Source: Candidatus Kuenenia stuttgartensis (lineage in GTDB: Bacteria > Planctomycetota > Planctomycetia > Isosphaerales > Isosphaeraceae). From it: a stretch of 35,439 nucleotides of DNA. The stretch's first letter is position 1. Each line of letters begins with the position of its first letter. The DNA lies in NCBI GenBank assembly GCA_945865635.1, contig CAMBEP010000053.1, positions 1 through 35,439 of the forward strand, read 5' to 3'. Below the pieces are notes generated by a model. The model was not told where the DNA came from and searched no databases. It was given only the letters and a program-made list of their open reading frames with translations. Of this stretch, positions 17,559 to 26,303 are shown piece after piece. A program made the position numbers and the translations under genes.

Positions 17559-18188
17559 ATGGCCGTTTCCCAATCTGACCGTCTCCTGATCCGCCAGATT
17601 CGCGAAGGCGATGCCGAAGCTTGGCGCAGCCTCGTCCTGAAATACGAAGGCCGCCTGCTCGCCTTCGTCGAAGCCCGTATCAAAGACAGGGCCACGTGCG
17701 AAGACATTGTTCAGGATACTTTTGTCGGCCTCATGGTCAGCCTGCCGAATTATCAGGAAGATCAGGAGCTGGAGGGCTATCTTTTTACCATCGCATCACA
17801 CAAGCTGATCGATCACTATCGCCGGTCCGGACGGCGGCATGTGGAGCAAATCACACCAACCGACTCGGGCAGAGGTGGCTGGAACAACATGCCCGACGAT
17901 TTGAGGCAGGTTTCCAGCCTGCTTCATAGTCAGGAACGCCGCGAAGTGGAGCACGAGTGGCTCAAGCAGACACTGGGCGAGATGGTCGGCGACTGGCTTT
18001 CCAAGGGCGATTACCAGCGAGTGCAGTGCCTGGAACTGATTTTTGTAAAAGCCTGGCCGAACAAAAAGGTCGCCGATGCGTTGGGCCTGTCCGAGCCAAC
18101 TGTGGCAGGCTTCAAGTTTCAGGCCCTTGCCCGGTTGAAGCAGAAAGCCATTCACCAAACCAAGGCTGCCCAGGATTCGGAAAAATGA
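17559..18188 (+). CDS. RNA polymerase sigma factor, ECF (sigma-70 family)
   Basis: The protein of 209 residues has the two conserved ECF regions. Region 2 spans about residues 10-95 (DAEAWRSLVLKYEGRLLAFVE, EDIVQDTFVGLMVSLPNY, LFTIASHKLIDHYRR), which binds core polymerase and the -10 element. Region 4 spans about 140-200, with the helix-turn-helix KKVADALGLSEPTVAGFKFQALARLKQ, which reads the -35 element. The linker contains a Gly/Asn-rich stretch (GRGGWNNMPDD). Its stop codon overlaps the ATG of the next gene by the tetranucleotide ATGA, so the two are probably translated together. It follows the kinase and unknown membrane protein, so kinase-controlled transcription is a reasonable inference. 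It may sit in a planctomycete-specific ECF group; I cannot place it by eye. Confidence 0.92.
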   Translation: MAVSQSDRLLIRQIREGDAEAWRSLVLKYEGRLLAFVEARIKDRATCEDIVQDTFVGLMVSLPNYQEDQELEGYLFTIASHKLIDHYRRSGRRHVEQITPTDSGRGGWNNMPDDLRQVSSLLHSQERREVEHEWLKQTLGEMVGDWLSKGDYQRVQCLELIFVKAWPNKKVADALGLSEPTVAGFKFQALARLKQKAIHQTKAAQDSEK

Positions 18189-18607
18189 CCCAAATTACCG
18201 ACGACGAGACCCTTAGGCTCTATCTCGATGAAGCCCTTGACCCCCAAGCCATGGCAACCATCGAAAAACGATTGAGGCAGGAGCCACTGCTCCTGCAACG
18301 GCTCGATGAGATTCGCCAAAGCCTTTTCGACCACGCCACCCATAGTCTCGGCATGGCCTGGATTGAAGGACGGCTGACCTGCCCAGCCCGCTCTGAGTGG
18401 ACCAAACACTTCAACGGCTTATTGGAAACGCCCAGATCGGCTTATCTGAAGTTCCACCTGGAGGTCATTTTGTGCCCCTTCTGCCTGGCCAATGTGACCG
18501 ACTTGCGCCAGCGGCAATCGCGTAAAGTGCAAAGTTCCAGTCTGGCAGACCGTTCCGCTCAAGCCGCCGGCTGGTTAAAATCGGACTCAATCCCTGCCCC
18601 TGATTGA
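18185..18607 (+). CDS. Small Cys/His protein coupled to ECF sigma factor, candidate anti-sigma factor
   Basis: ATG 18185 overlaps the sigma factor stop (ATGA), and the 140-residue frame stands in that phase; a longer frame beginning at 17957 is a shadow of the sigma gene. The N-terminal ~60 residues are acidic and helical (TDDETLRLYLDEALD, EKRLRQEPLLLQRLDE), recalling the start of anti-sigma factors. The centre has His91, Cys97 and Cys100 in KFHLEVILCPFCLANV, a spacing close to but not equal to the Hx3CxxC signature of zinc anti-sigma proteins; Cys66 may be a further ligand. No transmembrane helix is present, so it would be soluble. Tight coupling to a sigma gene plus a metal-type site makes an anti-sigma role attractive, but a sigma accessory factor is equally possible. 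Confidence 0.75.
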   Translation: MTQITDDETLRLYLDEALDPQAMATIEKRLRQEPLLLQRLDEIRQSLFDHATHSLGMAWIEGRLTCPARSEWTKHFNGLLETPRSAYLKFHLEVILCPFCLANVTDLRQRQSRKVQSSSLADRSAQAAGWLKSDSIPAPD

Positions 18608-18640
18608 GATCCACTCCTGAAAGCCAGAAGAAAAAAAACG

Positions 18641-19573
18641 ATGACCACCCTATCCCGTCGCTCGTTTCTAGCCGCAAGCTCAGCAATGGCACTTGCCGGC
18701 CATGCACAGGCCCAAACCGAATTTCCGCCCATCATCGACACCCACCAACACCTCTGGGATCGCCGTAAAATTCAGCTCGACTGGATCGAAAAAGGCTCGG
18801 TGCTGGATCGCGACTTCCTCCCATCCGACTATGCCCTGGCCACGGCAGGCCTGGGAGTGGTGCAGTCGGTCTATATGGAAGTGGACGTCACACCCACTCA
18901 GCAAACCCTTGAAGCCAATGAGATTACCGCGCTTTGCAAATCAAGGTCAGGGCCGACCCGGTCTGCAATCATTTCCGGCCGGCCGGCATCGCCGGATTTC
19001 CCGAAATATCTCGATCAGTTTCGCGATAACCCTTACATCAAAGGCCTTCGCCAAGTGCTTCATGCCAGCACCACCCCAGCCGGCTACAGCCTGTCGTCCG
19101 AATTTAAACAAGGCATACAAGAGCTTGGCAAACGCGGCCTGAGCTTCGATATCTGCCTGCGTTCCGTGGATCTTCAGGACGGTGCCAAGCTGGCTCAGGC
19201 ATGCCCTGACACGCGATTCATTCTGGATCACTGCGGCAATCCCAATGTCAAGCAAAAGCCCGACTCAAAATGGCTGAAGGCGATCGAGACCCTGGCTAAG
19301 CTGCCGAACGTATCAGGCAAGATCTCGGGCATTATTGCGGGCAGCGACCCAGCCAAGCCGCTGGTGCCGCAACTGGCTCCGTTTGTCAATCACATGTGGG
19401 ACAGCTTCGGGCCCGATAAAGTTGTGTTTGGTGGAGACTGGCCCGTCTGCCTTTTGGGCGGATCATACGCCAAATGGGTGCAGACCTTACGCGAAATTGC
19501 CAGCACGCGAACAAAAATGGATCAGCAAAAGCTGTTTCACGACAACGCCTTGCGAGTCTATCGCCTGGCATGA
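18641..19573 (+). CDS. Tat-exported amidohydrolase-2 family protein
   Basis: The N-terminus shows a twin-arginine signal, RRSFLAASSAMALAGHAQA, with cleavage expected after AQA near residue 24, so the folded enzyme is exported through the Tat pathway. The mature part is a TIM-barrel amidohydrolase of the lactonase/decarboxylase branch: the first-strand motif IIDTHQHLWD gives metal ligands H35 and H37, FILDHCGNPN a later His, and FGGDWPV the terminal Asp. L-fuconolactonase and related sugar lactonases are the closest family members by look, but the substrate cannot be set from sequence. The start is ATG 18641, after an A-rich leader 33 bases from the upstream stop, so it could be the last gene of the signalling cluster or an independent unit. 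Convergent with moaA, 13 bases apart. Confidence 0.88.
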   Translation: MTTLSRRSFLAASSAMALAGHAQAQTEFPPIIDTHQHLWDRRKIQLDWIEKGSVLDRDFLPSDYALATAGLGVVQSVYMEVDVTPTQQTLEANEITALCKSRSGPTRSAIISGRPASPDFPKYLDQFRDNPYIKGLRQVLHASTTPAGYSLSSEFKQGIQELGKRGLSFDICLRSVDLQDGAKLAQACPDTRFILDHCGNPNVKQKPDSKWLKAIETLAKLPNVSGKISGIIAGSDPAKPLVPQLAPFVNHMWDSFGPDKVVFGGDWPVCLLGGSYAKWVQTLREIASTRTKMDQQKLFHDNALRVYRLA

Positions 19574-19586
19574 CCCACCGGTTTGC

Positions 19587-20576
19587 TCATCCGCCGATGG
19601 AATGCATCAGGCGGTCGGGCTTGATGAATCGGGCTGTGTTGATTTCATGGCCTTCCCACTTCTCGGCCACCGAGTCGCGGAAGGCCTGCTCTAGGGTGTC
19701 GTTGCTGGCACCGCTGCGGATCAGGCTTCGAAGGTCGGTTTCGTCCACTGCGAAGAGGCAGTTGCGAAGCTTCCCATCGGCTGTGATCCGGACACGGTTA
19801 CAGGACTGGCAAAACGGCCTCGAAACGGACGCAATAAAGCCGAGTCGCCCCGACCCATCAGCGTAATGGAATTCCAGGGCCGGGGCGTTTGGATCTTGCC
19901 CAACGACCGGTACCAAGGGCCCGATGGAGGTTTCTACAGAGGCGATCAACTCCTCCATAAGCAATACTTTTGAGCGTTCCCAGACGTCCTTGGCATCGAG
20001 CGGCATGTATTCGATAAAACGCAGTTCCAGGCCCTGATCCCGGCAGAATCGGGCCAGTGGTACGATATCCGGCTCGGAAAAGCCCTTGATCGCAACGGCA
20101 TTGACCTTGATCCGCTCAAAACCCGCATCCTGAGCCGCTGCAATGCCTTGCAGAACCGATTCCAGACCGGTTCTTCGGGTGAGCGCCAGAAATCGGCCCG
20201 GATCAAGCGTGTCCAGGCTGACATTGAGTTGCTTCAATCCCGCACTTTTGAGCTTCCGGGCCTGATCCGCAAGCAAAATGCCGTTGGTGGTCAGGCCGAT
20301 ATCGCGAATACCTTCAATGGCTGCCAATTGCTCGATCAAGACCCAGAGCGACGACCTGACAAGCGGCTCTCCGCCCGTGAGCCGAATCTTTCTGATTCCC
20401 AGAGAGGCCGCCACCAGTGCCAGCCTGACAAGTTCTTCGAAGGTCAGGATCTCCGTTTTTGGCAAGAATTCAACCGACTCCGGCATGCAGTAAACGCATC
20501 GGATATTACAGCGATCTGTGACGCTGATGCGCAGGTTGTCGTGCGTTCTTCCGAAGCGGTCCACCAAGGGTGTCAT
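19587..20576 (-). CDS. moaA: GTP 3',8-cyclase (molybdenum cofactor synthesis)
   Basis: MoaA is a radical SAM enzyme that, with MoaC, turns GTP into cyclic pyranopterin monophosphate, the first step of molybdenum cofactor synthesis. The 329-residue length is typical. Seen: the radical SAM cluster site C23-x3-C27-x2-C30 (DRCNIRCVYCMPE), the GGEP motif in IRLTGGEPLVR, and the C-terminal second cluster CQSCNRVRITADGKLRNCL. The two C-terminal glycines (HSIGG) are present, as expected for a catalytic tail. The start is ATG 20576. It is not adjacent to other moa genes; a MoaD-MoaE fusion lies 12 kb away in this window on the opposite strand. Confidence 0.97.
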   Translation of the reverse strand: MTPLVDRFGRTHDNLRISVTDRCNIRCVYCMPESVEFLPKTEILTFEELVRLALVAASLGIRKIRLTGGEPLVRSSLWVLIEQLAAIEGIRDIGLTTNGILLADQARKLKSAGLKQLNVSLDTLDPGRFLALTRRTGLESVLQGIAAAQDAGFERIKVNAVAIKGFSEPDIVPLARFCRDQGLELRFIEYMPLDAKDVWERSKVLLMEELIASVETSIGPLVPVVGQDPNAPALEFHYADGSGRLGFIASVSRPFCQSCNRVRITADGKLRNCLFAVDETDLRSLIRSGASNDTLEQAFRDSVAEKWEGHEINTARFIKPDRLMHSIGG

Positions 20577-20699
20577 CTGGAAAGGCGGTCCATTCGATCA
20601 GGGGCAGGTTTGTTTCCTATAAAAGGATTATAAACGAAACGAGCGCGGAACATAGATGCGCAAGTTGAGAAAGTCTGGTGGTTCCTGAGAATTCCTGAC

Positions 20700-21722
20700 T
20701 CAGTATGAGTCGGAGGAAAGCACCTCGCCGCCCGCGATCGTGCCCAACCCTCGCCAGACTTCACCACGAATTGTTTCGGAGATGAAAGCAACCGAGCCAT
20801 CGGCTTTCAATATCTGGATGCCACCTGGGTGATAGCTGCGCGAAGTGATGGAAGCAAATGTCGGCCCACCGTTGGATTCACGACGAGTCGTGAGGTCAAT
20901 ATCCACGTTTCGCGACACCGTTCCAAGAATCTTTTTATTGGGCGTAAATGCGGTGGACATTCCGGTATGGTGGGCATGACCGTCCACCCATTCGGTGTGG
21001 CCTGAAGTCTGCGGAGCTGTGGCCGCAAAATACTCTGACGTGATGGATTCAGGCGAGGCGCTGGGCGAAGGGATATTTGTGGCGGTCATCCCGGAAATGG
21101 CTCCGGTGTCGCGATAATAAGGTTGATAGGCTTTGACTTCACCCATCAGCACAGTGTTGGAAAGACCGTCTGAGAATGCAGAAAACCGTCGAGCCAGATT
21201 GACTCCAAACGGTGCCCGGTTGGGTATTCCGGCGGTGCCGCCCCAAATATACCAGTCGCCTACGTTGACGCCATAATTGACGACTCCGCAAAGACCGAAG
21301 CTTTGAGTGGCCGGCTGAGGCTTGACCTCACTGGGACAGATAAAGGCATTGATGGTCAGGTTTGAGACGGTCGTATTGGCGGCATTGGCGTAATTGAGGG
21401 TGAAGTTTAATCCTGCAAAAACAGAGTTTTGCTCAAGAAAAGGCAGGATTCGGCCATGAGCCGACCATCCACCAAACCAGGTCACCGCTCCTGATGAGTT
21501 TGTGTCGAGCACGACCGATGGCGGGAGAACTCCGTTGGTGTTCTCATATTGATGCATAGCCAAGCCGAACTGCTTGAGATTGTTGGCACATGAAATGCGC
21601 CTGGCCGACTCCCGGGCGGATTGAACGGCCGGCAGCAGCAGAGCGATCAAAACAGAGAGAATGGCAATGACAACAAGAAGTTCGATCAGAGTGAAACCCG
21701 AACGCTTTTTCACGAAAATCAT
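20700..21722 (-). CDS. DUF1559 protein with prepilin-type N-terminus
   Basis: A planctomycete-type type II pseudopilin-like protein. Starting at ATG 21722 (AGG about eight bases upstream; another ATG lies at 21737) gives a short basic leader and the cleavage/methylation motif SGFTLIELLVVIAIL, with the conserved Glu five residues after the expected cut. After the N-terminal helix, the DUF1559 region shows the typical QSARESARRISCANNLKQF and the terminal FKADGSVAFISET type DG motif (ILKADGSVAF). The C-terminus GGEVLSSDS is also typical. Such proteins are numerous per genome in planctomycetes and are thought to be exported pilin-like surface proteins. It lies downstream of uvrA in the same direction, 178 bases away, with an inverted repeat in the gap. 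Confidence 0.92.
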   Translation of the reverse strand: MIFVKKRSGFTLIELLVVIAILSVLIALLLPAVQSARESARRISCANNLKQFGLAMHQYENTNGVLPPSVVLDTNSSGAVTWFGGWSAHGRILPFLEQNSVFAGLNFTLNYANAANTTVSNLTINAFICPSEVKPQPATQSFGLCGVVNYGVNVGDWYIWGGTAGIPNRAPFGVNLARRFSAFSDGLSNTVLMGEVKAYQPYYRDTGAISGMTATNIPSPSASPESITSEYFAATAPQTSGHTEWVDGHAHHTGMSTAFTPNKKILGTVSRNVDIDLTTRRESNGGPTFASITSRSYHPGGIQILKADGSVAFISETIRGEVWRGLGTIAGGEVLSSDSY

Positions 21723-21762
21723 GATCAGTGCCTGCATTCCATGATGTGTTTTGGGATACTGT

Positions 21763-21777
21763 TGAGACTGAGTCTCA
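21763..21777. promoter_or_regulatory. Perfect 7-bp dyad upstream of DUF1559 gene
   Basis: TGAGACT-G-AGTCTCA is a perfect inverted repeat of 7-bp arms around one base, 40-55 bases upstream of the start codon. A compact dyad in this position fits a dimeric repressor site. No known consensus is matched, and chance occurrence is possible. Confidence 0.35.
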
Positions 21778-21899
21778 GTGTCACTAATTTAGTTTAAGCG
21801 TCCCGTATACTTTCGTCAAGAAAAATTGCGAAAAAGGCCAGGCAAATTGTTAAAAATCGGTTTAAGGTTTTATAAGATAAGTCATTGCGATTTATTCTC

Positions 21900-24767
21900 T
21901 CAAGTCGTTCGCCCGACATGTAGCCAATGCCCAGTCAGGCTTTTTCGGTTGGCAGCGATTGTGGAAGGTGGGCCCATGGCCACCACCTCGCCGCCGCCTT
22001 CGCCAGCTTCGGGGCCGAGGTCGATAACCCAGTCGCTTTGTGCGATCAGGTCAAGCTGGTGCTCGATCACCACTACGCTATGGCCTTGGACGGTCAGACG
22101 CTTGAGGATCTCCGTCAATCGCGAAACATCCCCCGAATGCAGGCCTGTGGTTGGCTCATCGAGCAGAAACAGAGTCTGCTGGGTCGACGGCTTGACCAGC
22201 TCTGTGGCCAGCTTCACCCGCTGGGCCTCGCCGCCGGAAAGGGTCGTGCTGGACTGCCCAAGCGTCAAATATCCCAGCCCCACTTCATGCAGTGCATTGA
22301 GCCCATCATAAACCTTCGGCACATTTTCAAAGTGGATCAGGGCTTCGTCGATCCGTGTCTGCAATAATCGACCAATCGAAAGACCCTTGAACTGGATGGC
22401 CAATGTCGCCCTGTTGTATCTCAGACCCCGGCATTCAGGGCATTCCATATACGTATCCGACAAAAACTGCATCTCAATTTTCAATTGCCCCTGACCATCG
22501 CATTTCGGGCACCGGCCGTCGGCCACATTATAGCTGAACCGGGCCGGAGAAAAGCCACGCAGCTTGGATTCACGCGTGCCAGCATAAACCTTGCGGATCT
22601 CGTCCAGCAGGCCAGTGTAAGTGGCAGGTGTGGATCGCGGTGTCCGACCGATCGGCGATTGATCCACCAGTACCATACGCTTGACATTTTCAGTGCCTGT
22701 GAGTTCGCTGAACGTTCCCGGCCTCGGCATTTTCAGGCCAATCGCCCGCCCCACGGCCGGCGCCAGAATTTCATAAATCAATGTGCTTTTACCTGACCCG
22801 GATACGCCTGTGACTGATGTCATTTTCGATAATGGAATGCGGATGTTCACCGATTTCAAATTGTGTTCCGTTGCGCCTTTTAAGATCAGCCAGGGCTCAT
22901 GCTTTTTCGGATTCCATTTTGAACCGTCCTCAAGGGCGACTGGTGCGGCATTCAAGGCTCTGGCGGTCGGTGAATCCAGCCATTTGCTGGTTTGTGATGG
23001 CGGCCCGAAGGCTACAATATGGCCCCCGTCCGGGCCAGCGCCGGGACCAATTTCTACAAGCCAGTCGGCGGCCCGGATCATGGATTCATCGTGCTCGACC
23101 ACCAGTACGGAATTTCCAATATCACGCAGTTCACGCAGGGTTTCAATGAGCCTGTCGGTGTCGCGCGGGTGCAGGCCGGCGGTAGGCTCGTCAAGCACAT
23201 ACGCCACCCCAACCAGCCCCGATCCCACCTGGGCCGCCAGCCTGACACGCTGAAGCTCCCCACCACTGAGGGTCTCGGCCGCCCGGTCAAGTGTCAGATA
23301 TGACAGCCCCACATGATTCAAAAATGCAAGTCGAGTGGCAATCTCTTTGGCAAGTGGCCCCCCAATCGGCTGGCGATCAGCCGGGAATTGCACCTTGTGA
23401 AAAAATGCCGACGCTTTATCCAGAGGCCAGTTGCCCATGGTTGCAATGGAAGTGTCAAACAGCTTGACGCAACGGCTTTCGGGCTTCAGCCGAGTGCCTT
23501 CACACGATCCGCAAATCCGGCGCGATTGATAAGCCCCCAAAGCCTCCTGCAACCGGTCGCTTTTGGCGGCCGCAAGCTGTTTCTTGAGAATCTGATTTAA
23601 ACCGGCAAACTTCTCGCGGCCGCTCTTTTTGTCGGCCGGCAAGCCGTTCCAGAAATGCATCCGGATTTCAGAAGGCCATTTGGAATATGGCTGCTTCTCG
23701 GAAATGGTGTTTTCAGAAAGCCACAATTTTAATAATGCCATGGGCGGATCCAGCTTGTCGATCAAGGCCGCGTCTACCCACGGACCAACCAGTCCTTGGC
23801 CTAGTGCCAATGCATGATCTGTAAAAACCAGTTCCGGATCGAATTCATGCACATGTCCCAGGCCTTCGCAGGTTTCGCAGGCCCCATAGCTCGAATTAAA
23901 GCTAAATGTGCGGGGCTCCAGCTCGGGCAGGCTCAGATTGCATTTCGGGCAGGCGGCTTTGGTTGATAATAGGATGTCGGCCCACTTGCCATCGGTTTCC
24001 GTGCAGAGAATGACCACGCCATCGCCAAGCTTCAAGGCGTTCTGGAGGCTCTCAGCCAGTCGTGCGGCGATCCCTTCACGCACCACAAGCCTGTCCACCA
24101 CAGCTTCAATCGTGTGAACCGTGTTCCGATCAAGCGCAGGCGGAGGATCTATTTCCACCATTTCGCCGTCAACCCGGGCCCGGATCAGGCCCGCCTTGCG
24201 CAAGGCTTCAAAAACGTCCTTATGGTAGCCCTTTCGCCCGCGGATCTGAGGGGCCAGCAGCATGAGTCGCTGCCCCTCAGGCATGGCCAGAACCGTCTGT
24301 GCAATTCGATCCGGCGATTGGGTCTGCACGGCCAGGCCGCAGATGGGGCAATGCGGAATGCCCTCCTTTGAGAATAAAAGCCGCAGATAATCGTAAATTT
24401 CCGTGATGGTGCCGACTGTAGAACGTGGGCTGAATGTGCCAATCTTCTGGTCGATGGCCACGGTGGGCGGGAGCCCTTCGATGGAGTCGACATCGGGCTT
24501 GTCAAGTTGGTCAAGATACTGGCGGGCGTAGGTCGAGAGCGTCTCCAGAAACCGCCTCTGACCCTCAGCATAGACCGTATCAAACAAAAGACTGCTTTTC
24601 CCGGAACCGGAAACTCCGCTGAAGACGACGAGCTGATCGCGTGGGATATCAAGGTCGATATTTTTCAGGTTGTGTGTGCGGGCACCGACGACCCGAATGG
24701 TTTCCGGCGTCTGGGGATCAGTAATCGCTGCGATTTTTACAGCTTCCGGTGATTTCTTGCGAGACAT
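21900..24767 (-). CDS. uvrA: Excinuclease ABC subunit A
   Basis: UvrA recognises bulky DNA lesions, loads UvrB and starts nucleotide excision repair. The protein is 955 residues from ATG 24767 (a GTG at 24776 would add three). Seen: first Walker A GVSGSGKSSLLFDT near the N-terminus and second GVSGSGKSTLIYEI in the C-terminal half; ABC signatures ETLSGGELQRVRLAAQ and TTLSGGEAQRVKLATE; zinc modules with CPKC...CETC and CPKCDGQG...CPECRG. The UvrB-binding and insertion domains are present by length. This is the standard, not the UvrA2, architecture. An upstream palindrome (24815-24824) lies near the start, but no LexA box is recognised. Confidence 0.98.
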   Translation of the reverse strand: MSRKKSPEAVKIAAITDPQTPETIRVVGARTHNLKNIDLDIPRDQLVVFSGVSGSGKSSLLFDTVYAEGQRRFLETLSTYARQYLDQLDKPDVDSIEGLPPTVAIDQKIGTFSPRSTVGTITEIYDYLRLLFSKEGIPHCPICGLAVQTQSPDRIAQTVLAMPEGQRLMLLAPQIRGRKGYHKDVFEALRKAGLIRARVDGEMVEIDPPPALDRNTVHTIEAVVDRLVVREGIAARLAESLQNALKLGDGVVILCTETDGKWADILLSTKAACPKCNLSLPELEPRTFSFNSSYGACETCEGLGHVHEFDPELVFTDHALALGQGLVGPWVDAALIDKLDPPMALLKLWLSENTISEKQPYSKWPSEIRMHFWNGLPADKKSGREKFAGLNQILKKQLAAAKSDRLQEALGAYQSRRICGSCEGTRLKPESRCVKLFDTSIATMGNWPLDKASAFFHKVQFPADRQPIGGPLAKEIATRLAFLNHVGLSYLTLDRAAETLSGGELQRVRLAAQVGSGLVGVAYVLDEPTAGLHPRDTDRLIETLRELRDIGNSVLVVEHDESMIRAADWLVEIGPGAGPDGGHIVAFGPPSQTSKWLDSPTARALNAAPVALEDGSKWNPKKHEPWLILKGATEHNLKSVNIRIPLSKMTSVTGVSGSGKSTLIYEILAPAVGRAIGLKMPRPGTFSELTGTENVKRMVLVDQSPIGRTPRSTPATYTGLLDEIRKVYAGTRESKLRGFSPARFSYNVADGRCPKCDGQGQLKIEMQFLSDTYMECPECRGLRYNRATLAIQFKGLSIGRLLQTRIDEALIHFENVPKVYDGLNALHEVGLGYLTLGQSSTTLSGGEAQRVKLATELVKPSTQQTLFLLDEPTTGLHSGDVSRLTEILKRLTVQGHSVVVIEHQLDLIAQSDWVIDLGPEAGEGGGEVVAMGPPSTIAANRKSLTGHWLHVGRTT

Positions 24768-24776
24768 CAGGTGCAC

Positions 24777-25264
24777 TCATCCTTGAAGATCTTTTCGATT
24801 CAGCCAGTGACTAAGTTACGTAACCAAGGTGTCAGGATTCAAGGCCTCAGGCTTTTGAATCGCGCAGACAAGGCCTTGTTCATCCAGCCTTTCAAAAGGT
24901 CCCGCACCACCGCCCAAGGTCAAAAAAACGCGATTTCCACACCCTTCAAGGTTTGGAAGTTCTCATGACGCTGGCCGGATCCAAAATGGCAAAGGTCGCG
25001 ATTCAACTTTGATGGTTGTGAGACATGGGCTGATCAGGATTTTGCCAAATCAGAATCGAAACCGTGTTTTTATTTTTTTTGTTTGCTTTCTATGAGAGAG
25101 TTGTGAATAATCTAAAAAGATGAAGATGTCCTATTTTCTGGTTGTGGCGATACAGTATTGTAAAATCCTGTATGAGTGGTCGCTCTCAGTGGAATGATTT
25201 CAATCAGACTGGATTCTTCATGTTTATACGCTTCGCGACCATTAATGACACTTTTTGATCGCGA
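24777..25264. other. Gene-free stretch between uvrA and repeat copy 2
   Basis: No convincing gene is present. A perfect 10-bp palindrome GTTACGTAAC lies at 24815-24824, about 50 bases upstream of uvrA. From about 25050 the sequence becomes AT-rich (T-runs near 25068-25080). An inverted repeat ATACAG-N12-CTGTAT sits near 25150-25173. A frame at 25112-25420 on the minus strand runs through the repeat and is not called. Confidence 0.5.
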
Positions 25265-25489
25265 CGATGCCGGAGACATCGCAGCCAATAGCCGGTGGTT
25301 GAGGAGCGTCAGCGACGACACCACCGGACGACAACGCAGCATAAGGTCTTGCACCCCTGCCGGGGTGCCAGCAGCTTTTATCCCCATCTCATAACCGGTG
25401 GTGTCGCTTCGCTCAACCACCGGCTACTTGCTTTGATACCTCCGGCATCATTCTGATACGATGTCTCATGTGTGGCCGCGACAACTATA
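25265..25489. repeat. Long imperfect palindromic repeat, copy 2
   Basis: This is the second copy of the element at 3702-3969, in the same orientation. Blocks of identity include the core from CATAAGGTCTTGCACCCC through GGGGTGCCAGCAGCTTTT, the arm CCGGTGGTGTCGCTTCGCTC with AACCACCGGCTACT, and the right end CATTCTGATACGATGT to GCGACAACTATAA with one difference. The left outer arm is degraded or shortened relative to copy 1, and the inner TAAGGTCT partner is lost. The right boundary ends directly against the upstream region of the PEP-CTERM-like gene, 40 bases before its ATG. Confidence 0.85.
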
Positions 25490-25529
25490 AGTGAGACAGA
25501 ATTCATTTACAAATGAAGGGCGGGCAGCG

Positions 25530-26264
25530 ATGAGTCATCGAATTTCTCCAGGGGGGATTTCGAAATATGTTGCAGCAGTGATTCTGCTTGTGCGTCTTTC
25601 GGTATCGCCACCTGCTGCGGCGGCTGACTATGTTTTGTTTAGTCAATCTGCAAGTCAGCGACCAGTGGAAATTGAAAGCTACAGCAACGGGATAAACGGT
25701 GACCAGAATGTTATTGCGGTGTTTGATGATTTCACGATTCCGATAGATGCGGAATTGACAGGCGTCAATTGGACCGGTGGATTCATTGGTAATTACGATG
25801 GCGCAAGTGTCAGTCGTTTCACGATCCGTTTTTATGAGAATCTCGCGAATCAGCCGGGCGCCCTGTTGTCAAGTTCGGTGATCGTAGGCAATGCCAATGA
25901 GAATTATTCTAGTTTTTTAAACAAAAATACGTATTATGCACAATTGACAAACCCGATTCTGGTCTCGATGCATACCAGTTACTGGATGTCGATTGTCGCC
26001 ACGGTGGATAACTCTTTAAACTTGAACCATACAGCGACCTGGGGTTGGGGAGTCAGCCAAACTACTCCATTTTCGCCGTTTCCACCCTATGAGCCTGTGA
26101 TTGCATATTACTCGAATAACAATGGGCCACTCTATTCGATGTCGGCAAATATGTCGTTCTCGATTTCTGGCATCGCTGTGCCCGAGCCGCCGGGCTTGGG
26201 TGCATTGGGACTTGGTTTGATATGTATTTTCTTAATGAAACTCAGTCAAGAAGCTGAGTCGTGA
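25530..26264 (+). CDS. PEP-CTERM-like exported protein
   Basis: Translation probably starts at ATG 25530 (GAAGGGCGGG upstream); a GTG at 25491 opens the same frame but sits on the end of the repeat. The 244-residue protein has an N-terminal signal sequence (YVAAVILLVRLSVSPPAAAA) and a beta-rich mature part (for example VFDDFTIPIDAELTGVNWTGGF, FTIRFYENLANQPG). The C-terminus holds a PEP motif (VPEPPG), a hydrophobic helix (LGALGLGLICIFLM), then KLSQEAES. PEP-CTERM signals are recognised by exosortase for surface sorting, but the usual arginine cluster at the end is missing. The gene is AT-richer than its neighbours and may be acquired. Convergent with the ATP-grasp gene. Confidence 0.75.
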   Translation: MSHRISPGGISKYVAAVILLVRLSVSPPAAAADYVLFSQSASQRPVEIESYSNGINGDQNVIAVFDDFTIPIDAELTGVNWTGGFIGNYDGASVSRFTIRFYENLANQPGALLSSSVIVGNANENYSSFLNKNTYYAQLTNPILVSMHTSYWMSIVATVDNSLNLNHTATWGWGVSQTTPFSPFPPYEPVIAYYSNNNGPLYSMSANMSFSISGIAVPEPPGLGALGLGLICIFLMKLSQEAES

Positions 26265-26303
26265 CCATTCTGGTCAAACCAGAATTTGGCTTTAATCACA
26301 AAG

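Noticed and set aside
17957..18607. A 216-codon version of the Cys/His protein
   Set aside because: The first 76 codons lie inside the sigma factor gene in another frame; the ATG at 18185 with ATGA coupling is the natural start.
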